Part shown: positions 1 to 7,514 of the stretch, one piece after another
How the letters are laid out: the number at the start of each line of letters is the position of its first letter
Position numbering within the stretch: position 1 is the first letter of the stretch
Origin: Loktanella sp.
GTDB taxonomy: Bacteria; Pseudomonadota; Alphaproteobacteria; Rhodobacterales; Rhodobacteraceae
Direction of reading: 5' to 3'
Assembly (NCBI GenBank): GCA_024686085.1
Contig: JAIBDT010000007.1
Coordinates: 1-64,000, forward strand
DNA length: 64,000 nt
Translations under genes and position numbers: made by a program
The notes under the pieces: generated by a model
The model's input: only the letters and a program-made list of their open reading frames with translations
What the model was told of the DNA's origin: nothing
Databases searched by the model: none

Positions 1-5
1 AGATC

Positions 6-74
6 ATAATCTTCCCTCTCATTTTTAAGACCCTTACCGCTTCGCTGGGTCTTAAAAATGAGAGGGAAGATTAT
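6..74. repeat. Perfect 28-bp inverted repeat (13-nt loop)
   Basis: The arms at 6-33 and 47-74 are exact reverse complements over 28 bp and are separated by a 13-nt loop. Transcribed from either strand this would form a very stable hairpin. Loop bases 37-42 (CCGCTT) are complementary to 89-94 (AAGCGG), so a pseudoknot is possible. No T-run follows, so it is not a classical terminator. It may be a palindromic mobile element or the structured end of one. The element may continue left of the window. Confidence 0.85.
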
Positions 75-125
75 AGTACATTACGCTAAAGCGGACCGGC
101 TGGAAGCCGGTGGCTTTAATCCCGT
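75..125 (+). other. Possible mobile-element end joined to the LysM gene
   Basis: Next to the palindrome is a second hairpin at 95-111 (ACCGGCT, GGA, AGCCGGT), with an alternative AAGCC/GGCTT pairing. The segment runs to about 122, directly before the LysM coding region. An in-frame TAA lies at 117-119, and there is no ATG or ribosome binding site for the gene. Such ends resemble the structured right ends of IS200/IS605-type elements, but no transposase is in view. The identification is therefore inference. Confidence 0.3.
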
Positions 126-542
126 TTGTGGAAAGTAAAAGACGCTGGCAAGAAATTGATCGGCAAAGACGATACGCCAGAAGAGGCGATCAATAAGGAA
201 TTGGCCGAACTTGGTCTTGACGCGAAAGACGTCGACATTTCTGTTGAAGGCGGGAAAGTCGTGATGAAGGGTAAAGCCCTTGATCAAGAAACACGCGAAA
301 AGATCATTCTGGCCGCAGGCAACGTCGACGGCATCGAAGAAGTCGAAGACGCAATGGAAGGTTCTTCCGAGGGCACTGTGTTCCACACTGTTGAAAAGGG
401 CGACACGCTGTCTGCGATTGCCAAGAAAACAATGGGTAGCGCGAACAAGTATCACGCGATCTTTGAGGCCAACAAGCCAATGTTGACGCACCCAGACAAG
501 ATCTACCCAGGTCAGGTTCTGCGGATTCCAACAGAGGCGTAA
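126..542 (+). CDS. BON-LysM protein (Kbp/YgaU-like), 5' end probably replaced
   Basis: The protein resembles E. coli Kbp/YgaU, a cytoplasmic potassium-binding BON plus LysM protein. A BON domain spans about residues 20-75. A LysM domain spans about 86-134, with the usual GDTLSAIA and YPGQVLRIP segments. The only start in frame is a TTG at 126 with no ribosome binding site, and TAA lies 9 bases upstream. Family members usually begin M-G-x-W before the KDAGKKL segment, so the first one or two codons appear to have been lost at the junction with the upstream palindromic element. It may be silenced or use the weak TTG. A good terminator follows. Confidence 0.75.
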   Translation: MWKVKDAGKKLIGKDDTPEEAINKELAELGLDAKDVDISVEGGKVVMKGKALDQETREKIILAAGNVDGIEEVEDAMEGSSEGTVFHTVEKGDTLSAIAKKTMGSANKYHAIFEANKPMLTHPDKIYPGQVLRIPTEA

Positions 543-565
543 GCCCCTGTAAATATGACGAGATC

Positions 566-590
566 GGGTAGCCTTGTGCTGCCCTTTTTT
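566..590 (+). terminator. Rho-independent terminator after the LysM gene
   Basis: A 7-bp stem (GGGTAGC/GCTGCCC, one G-U pair) with a CTTGT loop is followed at once by six T. It sits 24 bp after the LysM stop codon. Confidence 0.8.
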
Positions 591-675
591 GTATCTGCCG
601 CCTTGATCCAAATCATTGCAGGTGTTTGTCTTAGGGCGCAGTCTCAAAAAATGGCCAAACGCGGGAGGATCGGCA

Positions 676-1443
676 ATGCATGACAGACCAAATGGCGCAC
701 CATCTGTGCGGCCCATTTCCTTTGGTGACATCACAAACAGCCTGCTGGCAGGATGGCGCGATTTTCGCGCGACCCCTGTGCCGGGCCTGTTCTTTGCCAA
801 TTTCTACGTCCTTGGCGGGCTGATTATGACCTGGGTGACTTATGTGACCGGATCGACGTTCTGGCTGGTTCTTGCGGTCATGGGCTTTCCGCTGGTCGGT
901 GCTTTCGCCGCTTTGGGATTATATGAGACCAGCCGCAGACGTGCCGCGGGTGAGCCGCTGAACCTGCGCGAGATTGCGGGGGTGGTTTGGGCGCATAAGG
1001 TGGGCCAACTGCCGTGGTTGGCGGTGATCCTTGTGATTCTGTTTCTGTTCTGGTTTTTCTTGGGCCATATGATCTTTGCGCTGTTTCTAGGCCTGTCGCC
1101 GATGACCAATGTACATAGTTCGACCGAGGTCTATTTGTCGGCTAACGGGTTGAAAATGTTCGGGTTTGGTACAGCAATTGGGGCGGTCTTCGCCAGCCTG
1201 ACCTTTGCTGTTTCCGTACTGGGGATGCCGATGTTTCTGGACCGCGATGTGGATTTTGTTACCGCGATGATCACGTCTTTTCAGGCCGTGGCAGCACAGC
1301 CTGTGCTTTATCTGGCGTGGGGCGTTTTCATAGGTGCGGTGACACTGATCGCGATGATCCCTGCGTTCCTAGGGCTGTTCATTGTGTTGCCGGTTTTGGG
1401 ACATGCCACGTGGCATTTGTATAAGGCTGCGACCCGCGCTTAA
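676..1443 (+). CDS. DUF2189 family integral membrane protein
   Basis: This 255-aa protein has about six hydrophobic segments, including one around WLAVILVILFLFWFFLGHMIF. It has the overall look of the DUF2189 membrane family (DUF2189 from memory), whose function is unknown. I chose ATG 676 rather than the track start (TTG 616) because GGGAGGAT lies just upstream at a normal distance. The 3' end overlaps the convergent gene by 4 bp. Confidence 0.75.
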   Translation: MHDRPNGAPSVRPISFGDITNSLLAGWRDFRATPVPGLFFANFYVLGGLIMTWVTYVTGSTFWLVLAVMGFPLVGAFAALGLYETSRRRAAGEPLNLREIAGVVWAHKVGQLPWLAVILVILFLFWFFLGHMIFALFLGLSPMTNVHSSTEVYLSANGLKMFGFGTAIGAVFASLTFAVSVLGMPMFLDRDVDFVTAMITSFQAVAAQPVLYLAWGVFIGAVTLIAMIPAFLGLFIVLPVLGHATWHLYKAATRA

Positions 1444-2015
1444 TGGTGGCGGGCTTGCATGGCCTCATGGGCCGCTTGCATGCCCCGCGCGGCCAAATCG
1501 CTGACTTCGGCGGCATGGGTTTGCAGCGCTGCGACGACGTCTGGATCATCGGAGGTTTGCACAATTGCGACCCCAGTGTCCGTATATTCCATTTCTGTGG
1601 TAATCAATTCTGACTTTTCGAACAAGATGTCGAGTGTCAGGCTTTGGATCGGGATCTCTGGGTCGCGTTTTTCGTCGATCCGTAGGGTCATGCTCATGAT
1701 ATGGCTGGCAAGCGCATCGCGCAGGTCTGCATTGTCGGTTTCGGTCACGGTCCGGATGCCGTTGGGCAGGTTTTCGACAGTCCGCGTCAAGTCTTTGTGG
1801 TTTTCAAAGAGCGCGCGAAGTTCCGCGACTTCGAAATCCTCGGTGTCTTTGCCTTCCAGCATGGGGGTGCCGATGACGTTGTGGATCATCTTTTCGCCCA
1901 TCAAGTTGGACATCACATTATGCACGCTGCCCATCGAGTGCATGCCCACATAGGCCCCCGCGCCCAAAATTACGACTGCGCCGAGCGCCAGAATACCGAT
2001 TGTTCGCTTTTGCAT
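1440..2015 (-). CDS. Exported or membrane-anchored hypothetical protein
   Basis: The 191-aa protein starts at MQKRTIGILALGAVVILG, a basic N-terminus followed by one hydrophobic segment. It is either an uncleaved anchor or a signal peptide, with the remainder in the periplasm. The rest is acidic and His/Met-containing (an MGSVHNVMSNLMGEKMIHNV stretch and a C-terminal ARHH). I do not recognise a family. The start was moved from the track GTG to the ATG five codons in, where the signal-like sequence begins. Confidence 0.6.
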   Translation of the reverse strand: MQKRTIGILALGAVVILGAGAYVGMHSMGSVHNVMSNLMGEKMIHNVIGTPMLEGKDTEDFEVAELRALFENHKDLTRTVENLPNGIRTVTETDNADLRDALASHIMSMTLRIDEKRDPEIPIQSLTLDILFEKSELITTEMEYTDTGVAIVQTSDDPDVVAALQTHAAEVSDLAARGMQAAHEAMQARHH

Positions 2016-2072
2016 TTGGACCCCATACATTCAATACGCGCAATATGTGTGGTGCGCGGTCGGCTCACAAGC

Positions 2073-2540
2073 TTAATCGCGCCTTGCAGCAAAGAAGTCA
2101 CGCAAAAGTGCCTCGGCGGCGGCGGCCCCGATCCCGTCGTAGACCTCTGGTTTATGGTGACATTGCGGGTGCGCAAAAATACGTGGTCCTTGGGCGACCC
2201 CGCCAGATTTCGGATCTGCCGCCCCGTAGTAAAGCCGTGTGATCCGTGCGTTCGAGATGGCCGCCGCGCACATCGGGCAAGGCTCTAACGTGACGTAAAG
2301 ATCGTAACCCGTCAGCCGTTCCTGCCCCAAAGCGTCACAAGCCGCCCGAATTGCAAGGATTTCAGCGTGTGCTGTGGGGTCGTTGAGTTCCCGCGTGCGG
2401 TTTCCCGCTGCACTGACAATGCCTTGCGGTCCTGCGACGACAGCACCGCAGGGCACTTCGCCGCGCTCTGCGGCAGCAACCGCTTCGGCCAAAGCCGCGT
2501 CCATATGGCTGGTAAATGTCATGGACTTATATGCGGGCAT
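2073..2540 (-). CDS. tadA: tRNA-specific adenosine deaminase TadA
   Basis: TadA converts A34 to inosine in the tRNA-Arg(ACG) anticodon. The cytidine-deaminase-type zinc site is visible: HAE near residue 58 (zinc ligand and proton shuttle) and PCPMC near residue 88 (two Cys ligands). At 155 aa the length is normal. AGAGGG lies upstream of a GTG-ATG pair at 2543/2540; I chose the ATG. It is divergent from rluB with a 46-bp gap, an arrangement I recall from related alphaproteobacteria. Confidence 0.93.
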   Translation of the reverse strand: MPAYKSMTFTSHMDAALAEAVAAAERGEVPCGAVVAGPQGIVSAAGNRTRELNDPTAHAEILAIRAACDALGQERLTGYDLYVTLEPCPMCAAAISNARITRLYYGAADPKSGGVAQGPRIFAHPQCHHKPEVYDGIGAAAAEALLRDFFAARRD

Positions 2541-2586
2541 CACGCACCCTCTGGCAAGGGGCGATCAAAGGCGCTATGGCAGGCAA

Positions 2587-3399
2587 ATGAGCAATGATAC
2601 CCCCACAGGCGATCGCATCGCCAAAGTCCTTTCCCGCGCAGGCATCGCGTCCCGTCGCGAATCCGAGCGTATGATTGAAGAAGGTCGCGTGTCTGTGAAC
2701 GGCAAGACCATCAACAGCCCTGCGCTAAACGTCACCGCTGACGACAAGATCGTTGTTGACGGCAAGCGTGTGGGCGAGCCTGATCCGCCGCGCATCTGGA
2801 TGTATCACAAGCCTGCGGGTTTGGTCACATCAGAGCGTGACGAAAAGGACCGTGCCACAGTGTTTGGTGCGCTGCCCGAAAGCATGCCGCGTGTGATGTC
2901 GATTGGCCGTTTGGATATCAACTCGGAAGGGTTGTTGTTGCTGACAAACGACGGGGAAATAAAACGAAAGCTGGAACTGCCCTCGACGGGCTGGCTGCGC
3001 CGTTACCGCGTGCGCATCAACGGGTCTGTGTCCGAGGCGCGGCTGGACGAGCTGCGCAAGGGGATCACGGTTGATGGCATTCACTACCAACCGATGATCG
3101 TTACCTTTGACCGCCAGCAAGGTGCCAACGCCTGGCTAACCGTGTCCATTCGTGAGGGCAAGAACCGCGAAATTCGCCGCACGATGGAAGCGATTGGCGT
3201 GGTTGTGAACCGCTTGATCCGTGTCAGCTATGGCCCGTTCCAACTGGGTGATCTGGCCCAAGGCAGTGTGGAAGAGCTGAAAAGCCGTGTTGTGCGCGAC
3301 CAATTGGGACTGGAAAGCCGCCCAACCCCTACAAGAACACGCAAGCCCACGGGCAAACCAATGAAAAAACCCGCTACGGGGAAAAACCGCCCACGTTGA
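2587..3399 (+). CDS. rluB: 23S rRNA pseudouridine synthase, RluB/RsuA family
   Basis: An N-terminal S4 RNA-binding domain (RIAKVLSRAGIASRRESERM) is followed by a pseudouridine synthase domain with the catalytic-Asp motif GRLDINSEGLLLLTNDGE. The C-terminus is a Lys/Arg/Pro-rich tail typical of alphaproteobacterial RluB. The likely target is U2605 of 23S rRNA. The track ORF begins 71 codons earlier inside the divergent tadA gene; ATG 2587 directly precedes the S4 domain and leaves 270 aa. Confidence 0.9.
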   Translation: MSNDTPTGDRIAKVLSRAGIASRRESERMIEEGRVSVNGKTINSPALNVTADDKIVVDGKRVGEPDPPRIWMYHKPAGLVTSERDEKDRATVFGALPESMPRVMSIGRLDINSEGLLLLTNDGEIKRKLELPSTGWLRRYRVRINGSVSEARLDELRKGITVDGIHYQPMIVTFDRQQGANAWLTVSIREGKNREIRRTMEAIGVVVNRLIRVSYGPFQLGDLAQGSVEELKSRVVRDQLGLESRPTPTRTRKPTGKPMKKPATGKNRPR

Positions 3400-3402
3400 A
3401 CC

Positions 3403-3444
3403 TTTGTCGCCCCCTATAGCGTTGTGCAAGTTAGGGGCGACAAA
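3403..3444 (+). terminator. rluB-terC intergenic hairpin
   Basis: TTTGTCGCCCC (3403-3413) pairs exactly with GGGGCGACAAA (3434-3444) over 11 bp with a 20-nt loop. It starts 4 bp after the rluB stop. It has only a short A/T tail, so it may be a weak terminator or an mRNA-stabilising leader structure for terC. It contains the track's upstream GTG (3424), which argues against that start for terC. Confidence 0.55.
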
Positions 3445-3459
3445 ATTGGGGAAATAACC

Positions 3460-4281
3460 GTGGCTGACCTACTGACACTCGAAAATGCAACGAACCTGAT
3501 CATGCTATGCTTTTTGCAGGCTGTTCTGGGGTTCGATAACCTTCTTTACATCTCGATCGAGAGCCAACGCGCACCAGTCGCACAGCAAAAAGCTGTACGC
3601 ACTTGGGGCATTATTATCGCCGTGGCCCTGCGGGTTGTGCTGTTGTTTGTGATGATCAAATTGATCGCGGCCCTGTCCGCACCGTTCTATATCTTCGACT
3701 GGCCCGGTGTCATTGAGGGCGGTGTGAACTTTGCGACCTGTGTCTTTGTCATCGGTGGTGTGTTCATCATGTACACGGCGGTCAAAGAGATCGCGCATAT
3801 GCTGTCACTGGACGGATTGGGTCACGACGTGGATGGCAAGTCGTCAAAGTCTGCGGTGCATGTGATTGTATTGATTGTGATCATGAACCTGATCTTCTCG
3901 TTTGATTCCGTGCTGTCGGCGCTGGCGATTACGGATGTTTTCCCGATCCTTGCGACTGCGATTTTGTTGTCGGGCTTGGCGATGTTGCTACTGGCTGATG
4001 GCGTCACACGGTTTTTGGAAAAGAACCGCATGTATGAAGTGCTTGGCCTGTTCATCTTGTTGATTGTCGGCGTTGTTTTGCTGGGTGAAGCTGGCCCCGC
4101 TGCCGGTCACGCTGTGCATGACGACGCGCTGAACATCAAGGTTTTCGGCAAGGAAATCATCCCGATGTCCAAAGCGACATTCTACTTCTCTGTGATCGTG
4201 TTGTTCGCCGTCGAAATCTTGCAGTCCGGTTATAGCCGCAAGTTGAACGCGGAACGCAAGGCGTTGCAGAAGCACTCGTAA
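3460..4281 (+). CDS. TerC family integral membrane protein
   Basis: This 273-aa polytopic protein has the two family-defining intramembrane acidic motifs, GFDNLLYISI near residue 25 and NLIFSFDSVLSALAITD near residue 145. TerC family members are linked to tellurite resistance and to manganese export (MeeF/Alx-type). The chosen start is GTG 3460, preceded by GGGGAAATAACC; the earlier GTG 3424 is inside a hairpin loop. A terminator separates it from the XpaC-TelA operon just downstream. That proximity suggests a shared stress role, but this is inference. Confidence 0.88.
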   Translation: MADLLTLENATNLIMLCFLQAVLGFDNLLYISIESQRAPVAQQKAVRTWGIIIAVALRVVLLFVMIKLIAALSAPFYIFDWPGVIEGGVNFATCVFVIGGVFIMYTAVKEIAHMLSLDGLGHDVDGKSSKSAVHVIVLIVIMNLIFSFDSVLSALAITDVFPILATAILLSGLAMLLLADGVTRFLEKNRMYEVLGLFILLIVGVVLLGEAGPAAGHAVHDDALNIKVFGKEIIPMSKATFYFSVIVLFAVEILQSGYSRKLNAERKALQKHS

Positions 4282-4288
4282 ATCACGT

Positions 4289-4320
4289 GCATCGTCCCTA
4301 TAATAAGGGTCGATGCGTTT
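4289..4320 (+). terminator. Rho-independent terminator after terC
   Basis: GCATCG-T-CCCT and AGGG-T-CGATGC pair around an ATAATA loop (4289-4316) and are followed by GTTTTC. It lies 7 bp after the terC stop. Confidence 0.75.
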
Positions 4321-4341
4321 TCGCTAATCCGAGGGGATCAC

Positions 4342-4428
4342 ATGCCTAAGTCATTTCAACGCGGCGCCTATGTCGTTCTGATCGTGCTACTGTTTGGCGT
4401 CACCTCTGGTTGGCTAGGAGCAGTCTGA
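4342..4428 (+). CDS. 28-aa single-pass membrane micro-protein, coupled to xpaC
   Basis: ATG 4342 is preceded by GAGGGGAT at good spacing and opens a 28-codon ORF too short for the ORF track. The peptide has a short basic N-terminus (MPKSFQRG), then one hydrophobic helix (AYVVLIVLLFGVTSGWLG). Its stop codon overlaps the xpaC ATG (TGATG). The xpaC start has no strong ribosome binding site of its own beyond CTAGGAG inside this ORF, so translation is probably coupled. It could be a real membrane subunit or a leader peptide. Confidence 0.6.
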   Translation: MPKSFQRGAYVVLIVLLFGVTSGWLGAV

Positions 4429-5306
4429 TGGCCAAGCAATATGGCGGTAAATACAGCCCCAACGGCACGCCAGCGACAGGTCCGCGCGAGGTTATCGACG
4501 ACCGTCAGGTGGATGCTGCGGGTGCCAGATCAAACGTATTATTTGTCCCTGCCATTGTGTTGGTGGCGACCACGTTTTCTGATGGTCCTGTGCAGTTGAT
4601 TACCGGTCTTGTGGGGGCTGCTGCTTTGACGATTGCCGCGATGCTGTTGCGCGAGGGTCTGCGTGCCGAGGCCGCATATGATCTGCGCAAAGTCGCCCGC
4701 CGCCCTGCGTTTCCGCGCAAGATGATGGCCTCTGCCTTGACTGGTGTTGGTGTCGCGCTTGCCTCTTTTGCCCATGATGCCAGTGTCTTATCGGCCATTC
4801 TTTACGGTTTTGCGGGTCTGGCTGTGCATGTTGCCGCCTTTGGTATCGACCCGCTACGCGACAAGCGGATGGAGGGCATTGATACCTTCCAACAAGACAG
4901 AGTCGCCCGCGTTGTTGATGAGGCCGAGGCGCATTTGTCGGTGATGGCAGGTCAGATCGAAGGTCTTGGCGATCGCGCCCTTTTGGTTCGCGTAACGGCG
5001 TTTCAGGCTGCTGCCCGCAAGATGATCCGCACGGTCGAAGAAGACCCGCGTGACCTGACGGGCGCGCGCAAGTTTCTGGGCGTGTATTTGATGGGTGCCA
5101 AGGATGCCACGATCAAGTTTGTTGACCTGTACCGTCGGTCTAAGGACGCGGATGCGCGTGCGAATTATGAACAATTACTGGGCGATCTTGAGCAAAACTT
5201 TGCTGCCCGCACGCAAAAGATGTTGCTCGATGACCGCAGCGACATGGATATTGAAATCAAAGTGCTGCGCGACCGTTTGCAGCGCGAAGGCGTAGGCCTG
5301 AAATAA
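4428..5306 (+). CDS. XpaC-like (5-bromo-4-chloroindolyl phosphate hydrolysis) family protein
   Basis: The 292-aa protein has two hydrophobic N-terminal segments (about residues 35-65 and 90-130) and a long alpha-helical cytoplasmic region. This matches the XpaC family, which usually accompanies TelA. The start at ATG 4428 overlaps the stop of the preceding 28-codon ORF. The telA-like gene follows after 15 bp, preceded by AAGGGGGACATCTT. The family is tied to toxic-anion or envelope-stress loci by context; its biochemical role is unknown. Confidence 0.8.
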   Translation: MAKQYGGKYSPNGTPATGPREVIDDRQVDAAGARSNVLFVPAIVLVATTFSDGPVQLITGLVGAAALTIAAMLLREGLRAEAAYDLRKVARRPAFPRKMMASALTGVGVALASFAHDASVLSAILYGFAGLAVHVAAFGIDPLRDKRMEGIDTFQQDRVARVVDEAEAHLSVMAGQIEGLGDRALLVRVTAFQAAARKMIRTVEEDPRDLTGARKFLGVYLMGAKDATIKFVDLYRRSKDADARANYEQLLGDLEQNFAARTQKMLLDDRSDMDIEIKVLRDRLQREGVGLK

Positions 5307-5321
5307 CAAGGGGGACATCTT

Positions 5322-6512
5322 ATGTCTGATACAATCCGCAAAAAAGCCGAGGCCGCGTTGGCTGAAGTTGAAAAAGTTACAGCCGTGGTTCTGGCAGAGC
5401 CAAAGGGCGAGCTGGTGACAATGGCCGAGGCTGACAAGCCGACCACGACCGAGATCAAGCGCCGTATGGACGAGATCGACATGACCGACACACAGTCGAT
5501 TGTGTCTTTTGGATCGGGCGCACAGGCTGAATTGCAAGTGATCAGCCAGTCGATGCTGGCTGGCGTGCGCAACAAGGATGTTGGCCCAGCGGGTGACAGT
5601 CTGCGTAATATCGTCAGCACAATCCGTGGTTTCTCGGTGTCCGAATTGGACGTGCGTCGCAAGCGGTCATGGTGGGAAAAGCTGCTAGGTCGTGCCGCCC
5701 CTATGGCGAAATTTGTCGCGCGATTTGAGGATGTTCAGGGCCAGATTGACATGATTACCGATGATCTGTTGCGCCACGAGCATGTGCTGCTGAAAGACAT
5801 CGAAAGCCTTGATGTTTTGTATGAGAAGACATTGCAGTTCTATGACGAGCTGGCGCTTTATATTGCCGCTGGTGAGGAAAAGATCGCTGAATTGGACAGT
5901 AAGGTCATTCCAAAGAAAGAACTGCAGGTGTCCAAGGCCCCTGAAGGCAAAGCCGTGATGATGGCGCAGGAATTGCGCGATATCCGCTCTGCCCGTGATG
6001 ATCTGGAACGCCGTGTGCATGACCTTAAATTGACCCGTCAGGTCACAATGCAGTCTTTGCCGTCAATCCGTCTTGTGCAGGAAAATGACAAGTCGCTTGT
6101 GACCAAGATCAACTCGACGCTGGTTAACACTGTGCCGCTTTGGGAAACCCAATTGGCCCAAGCCGTGACGATCCAGCGCTCTGCCGAGGCTGCTGAGGCC
6201 GTCCGCGATGCGAATGATCTGACCAACGAGTTGCTGACAGCCAACGCCAAGAACCTGCGCGATGCCAACAAGGTCATTCGCACAGAAATGGAACGCGGTG
6301 TGTTTGATATCAACGCCGTGAAGGAAGCCAACGCCAACTTGATCGCCACGATCAACGAAAGCCTTGAGATTGCTGACGAAGGCAAGCGCAAGCGTGCGGA
6401 AGCAGAGGAAGAGCTGAAGCGTATGGAAGCAGAGTTGAAGGATACTTTGGCCTCTGCCAAGGCCCGCAAGACTGGGGCTGGCGATAACGTCGGCACCGCA
6501 ACAGGCAACTAG
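5322..6512 (+). CDS. TelA/KlaA family toxic-anion resistance protein
   Basis: At 396 aa it is the usual length for TelA. It is soluble and rich in long helices, including the conserved segment WWEKLLGRAAPMAKFVARFE and a region beginning LRDIRSARDDLERRVHDLKL. The C-terminal part is predicted coiled coil with an AxxELxRMEAELKD pattern. TelA proteins were named from tellurite resistance plasmids and also affect cell-envelope antimicrobial tolerance; the mechanism is not settled. It ends 1 bp before the DUF2927 lipoprotein gene, so the two are co-translated. Confidence 0.88.
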   Translation: MSDTIRKKAEAALAEVEKVTAVVLAEPKGELVTMAEADKPTTTEIKRRMDEIDMTDTQSIVSFGSGAQAELQVISQSMLAGVRNKDVGPAGDSLRNIVSTIRGFSVSELDVRRKRSWWEKLLGRAAPMAKFVARFEDVQGQIDMITDDLLRHEHVLLKDIESLDVLYEKTLQFYDELALYIAAGEEKIAELDSKVIPKKELQVSKAPEGKAVMMAQELRDIRSARDDLERRVHDLKLTRQVTMQSLPSIRLVQENDKSLVTKINSTLVNTVPLWETQLAQAVTIQRSAEAAEAVRDANDLTNELLTANAKNLRDANKVIRTEMERGVFDINAVKEANANLIATINESLEIADEGKRKRAEAEEELKRMEAELKDTLASAKARKTGAGDNVGTATGN

Positions 6513-6513
6513 A

Positions 6514-7482
6514 ATGCTGGGCTGGGGTCTGAAAGCGACGTCTATCTTGGGCCTTGTGGCGTTGGCCGGTTGCGCCACTGCACCCGCACCCCAGCCCGCA
6601 GTCACACCAACGGTGCGACCACAAGAACGCGTGGTGCCTGTCATCCCGCCTGTGGTCTCGCCGCCTGTGTCGGATGAAAGGTCTGCGGAACTTGCCGCGT
6701 ATTACGCCCGTGTCGAAAACAGCCTGACAGTGCGCGGCCTGCTGCGCACGGACGGCGGCGGTCCTGATACGCCATTCACCGATACTCAGCTTGCCCGCAA
6801 TTTTGTGCGCATTGCCCTGTTTGACGAATATGTCGCCGACGGGGACCGCCTCCGCGCCCGCACGACCGCGTCGAAACTGCGCCGTTGGGAACAGCCCGTG
6901 CGTATGTCAGTCGCGTTTGGCGACAGTGTCCCCGTTGATCAACGCGCCCGAGACGAAGCATCGGTTCGCAAATATGCCAGCCGTTTATCACGGCTCACGG
7001 GCTTGCCGATCACGGTGACAAATGACAACGCCAATTATCATGTACTGTTCTTGGACGAGAACGACAGACGCGGGGCGGAAAGCCGTTTGCGCGCTTTGGT
7101 CCCTGGTATTTCGCCTAGCTCTATGCGTGCGATCCTGACTTTGCCGCGCAACCAGTTGTGCATTGTCGTTGCTTTTTCAGAGCCCGGACAGTCCGAGTAT
7201 ATCAAGGCGATCTCTGTCATACGCGCCGAGCATCCCCCACTATTGCGTCAATCGTGCATACATGAAGAATTGGCCCAAGGGCTAGGGTTGGCCAATGACA
7301 GCAATGCCGCCCGTCCGTCGATTTTTAATGATGACGAGGAATTCGGCTATTTGACCAACCATGACGAACTGTTGTTGAAGATGCTTTATGACCGCAGATT
7401 CACCTCTGGCATGACCCCTGAACAAGCCGCCCCTATCGCCAAAATCATCGCAACTGAACTGACCACCGCTGGCGCAAGCTAG
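6514..7482 (+). CDS. DUF2927 family lipoprotein
   Basis: The 322-aa protein has a lipoprotein signal with lipobox LAGC (Cys about residue 20), followed by a Pro/Val-rich linker of roughly 30 residues. Residues 45 to the end match the DUF2927 family as I remember it, including a CIHEELAQGLGLANDS segment and a Phe/Tyr-rich DDEEFGYLTNHDELLLKMLYDRRF segment shown here only in part. The HEELAQ string recalls metallopeptidase HExxx motifs but lacks the second His, so catalysis is not claimed. It is tightly linked to TelA upstream (1 bp). Confidence 0.78.
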   Translation: MLGWGLKATSILGLVALAGCATAPAPQPAVTPTVRPQERVVPVIPPVVSPPVSDERSAELAAYYARVENSLTVRGLLRTDGGGPDTPFTDTQLARNFVRIALFDEYVADGDRLRARTTASKLRRWEQPVRMSVAFGDSVPVDQRARDEASVRKYASRLSRLTGLPITVTNDNANYHVLFLDENDRRGAESRLRALVPGISPSSMRAILTLPRNQLCIVVAFSEPGQSEYIKAISVIRAEHPPLLRQSCIHEELAQGLGLANDSNAARPSIFNDDEEFGYLTNHDELLLKMLYDRRFTSGMTPEQAAPIAKIIATELTTAGAS

Positions 7483-7514
7483 TAGATGTGACCCAATCCA
7501 AAGGAGCCTGACCA

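Noticed and set aside
81-800. 239-aa minus-strand ORF over the LysM and DUF2189 genes
   Set aside because: It lies antisense to two genes with better starts and family signals, has no recognisable domain, and crosses a clear terminator for the plus strand.
3400-3460. Manganese (yybP-ykoY) riboswitch upstream of terC
   Set aside because: Only about 60 nt between rluB and terC and a single simple stem; the conserved multi-helix core is not present.
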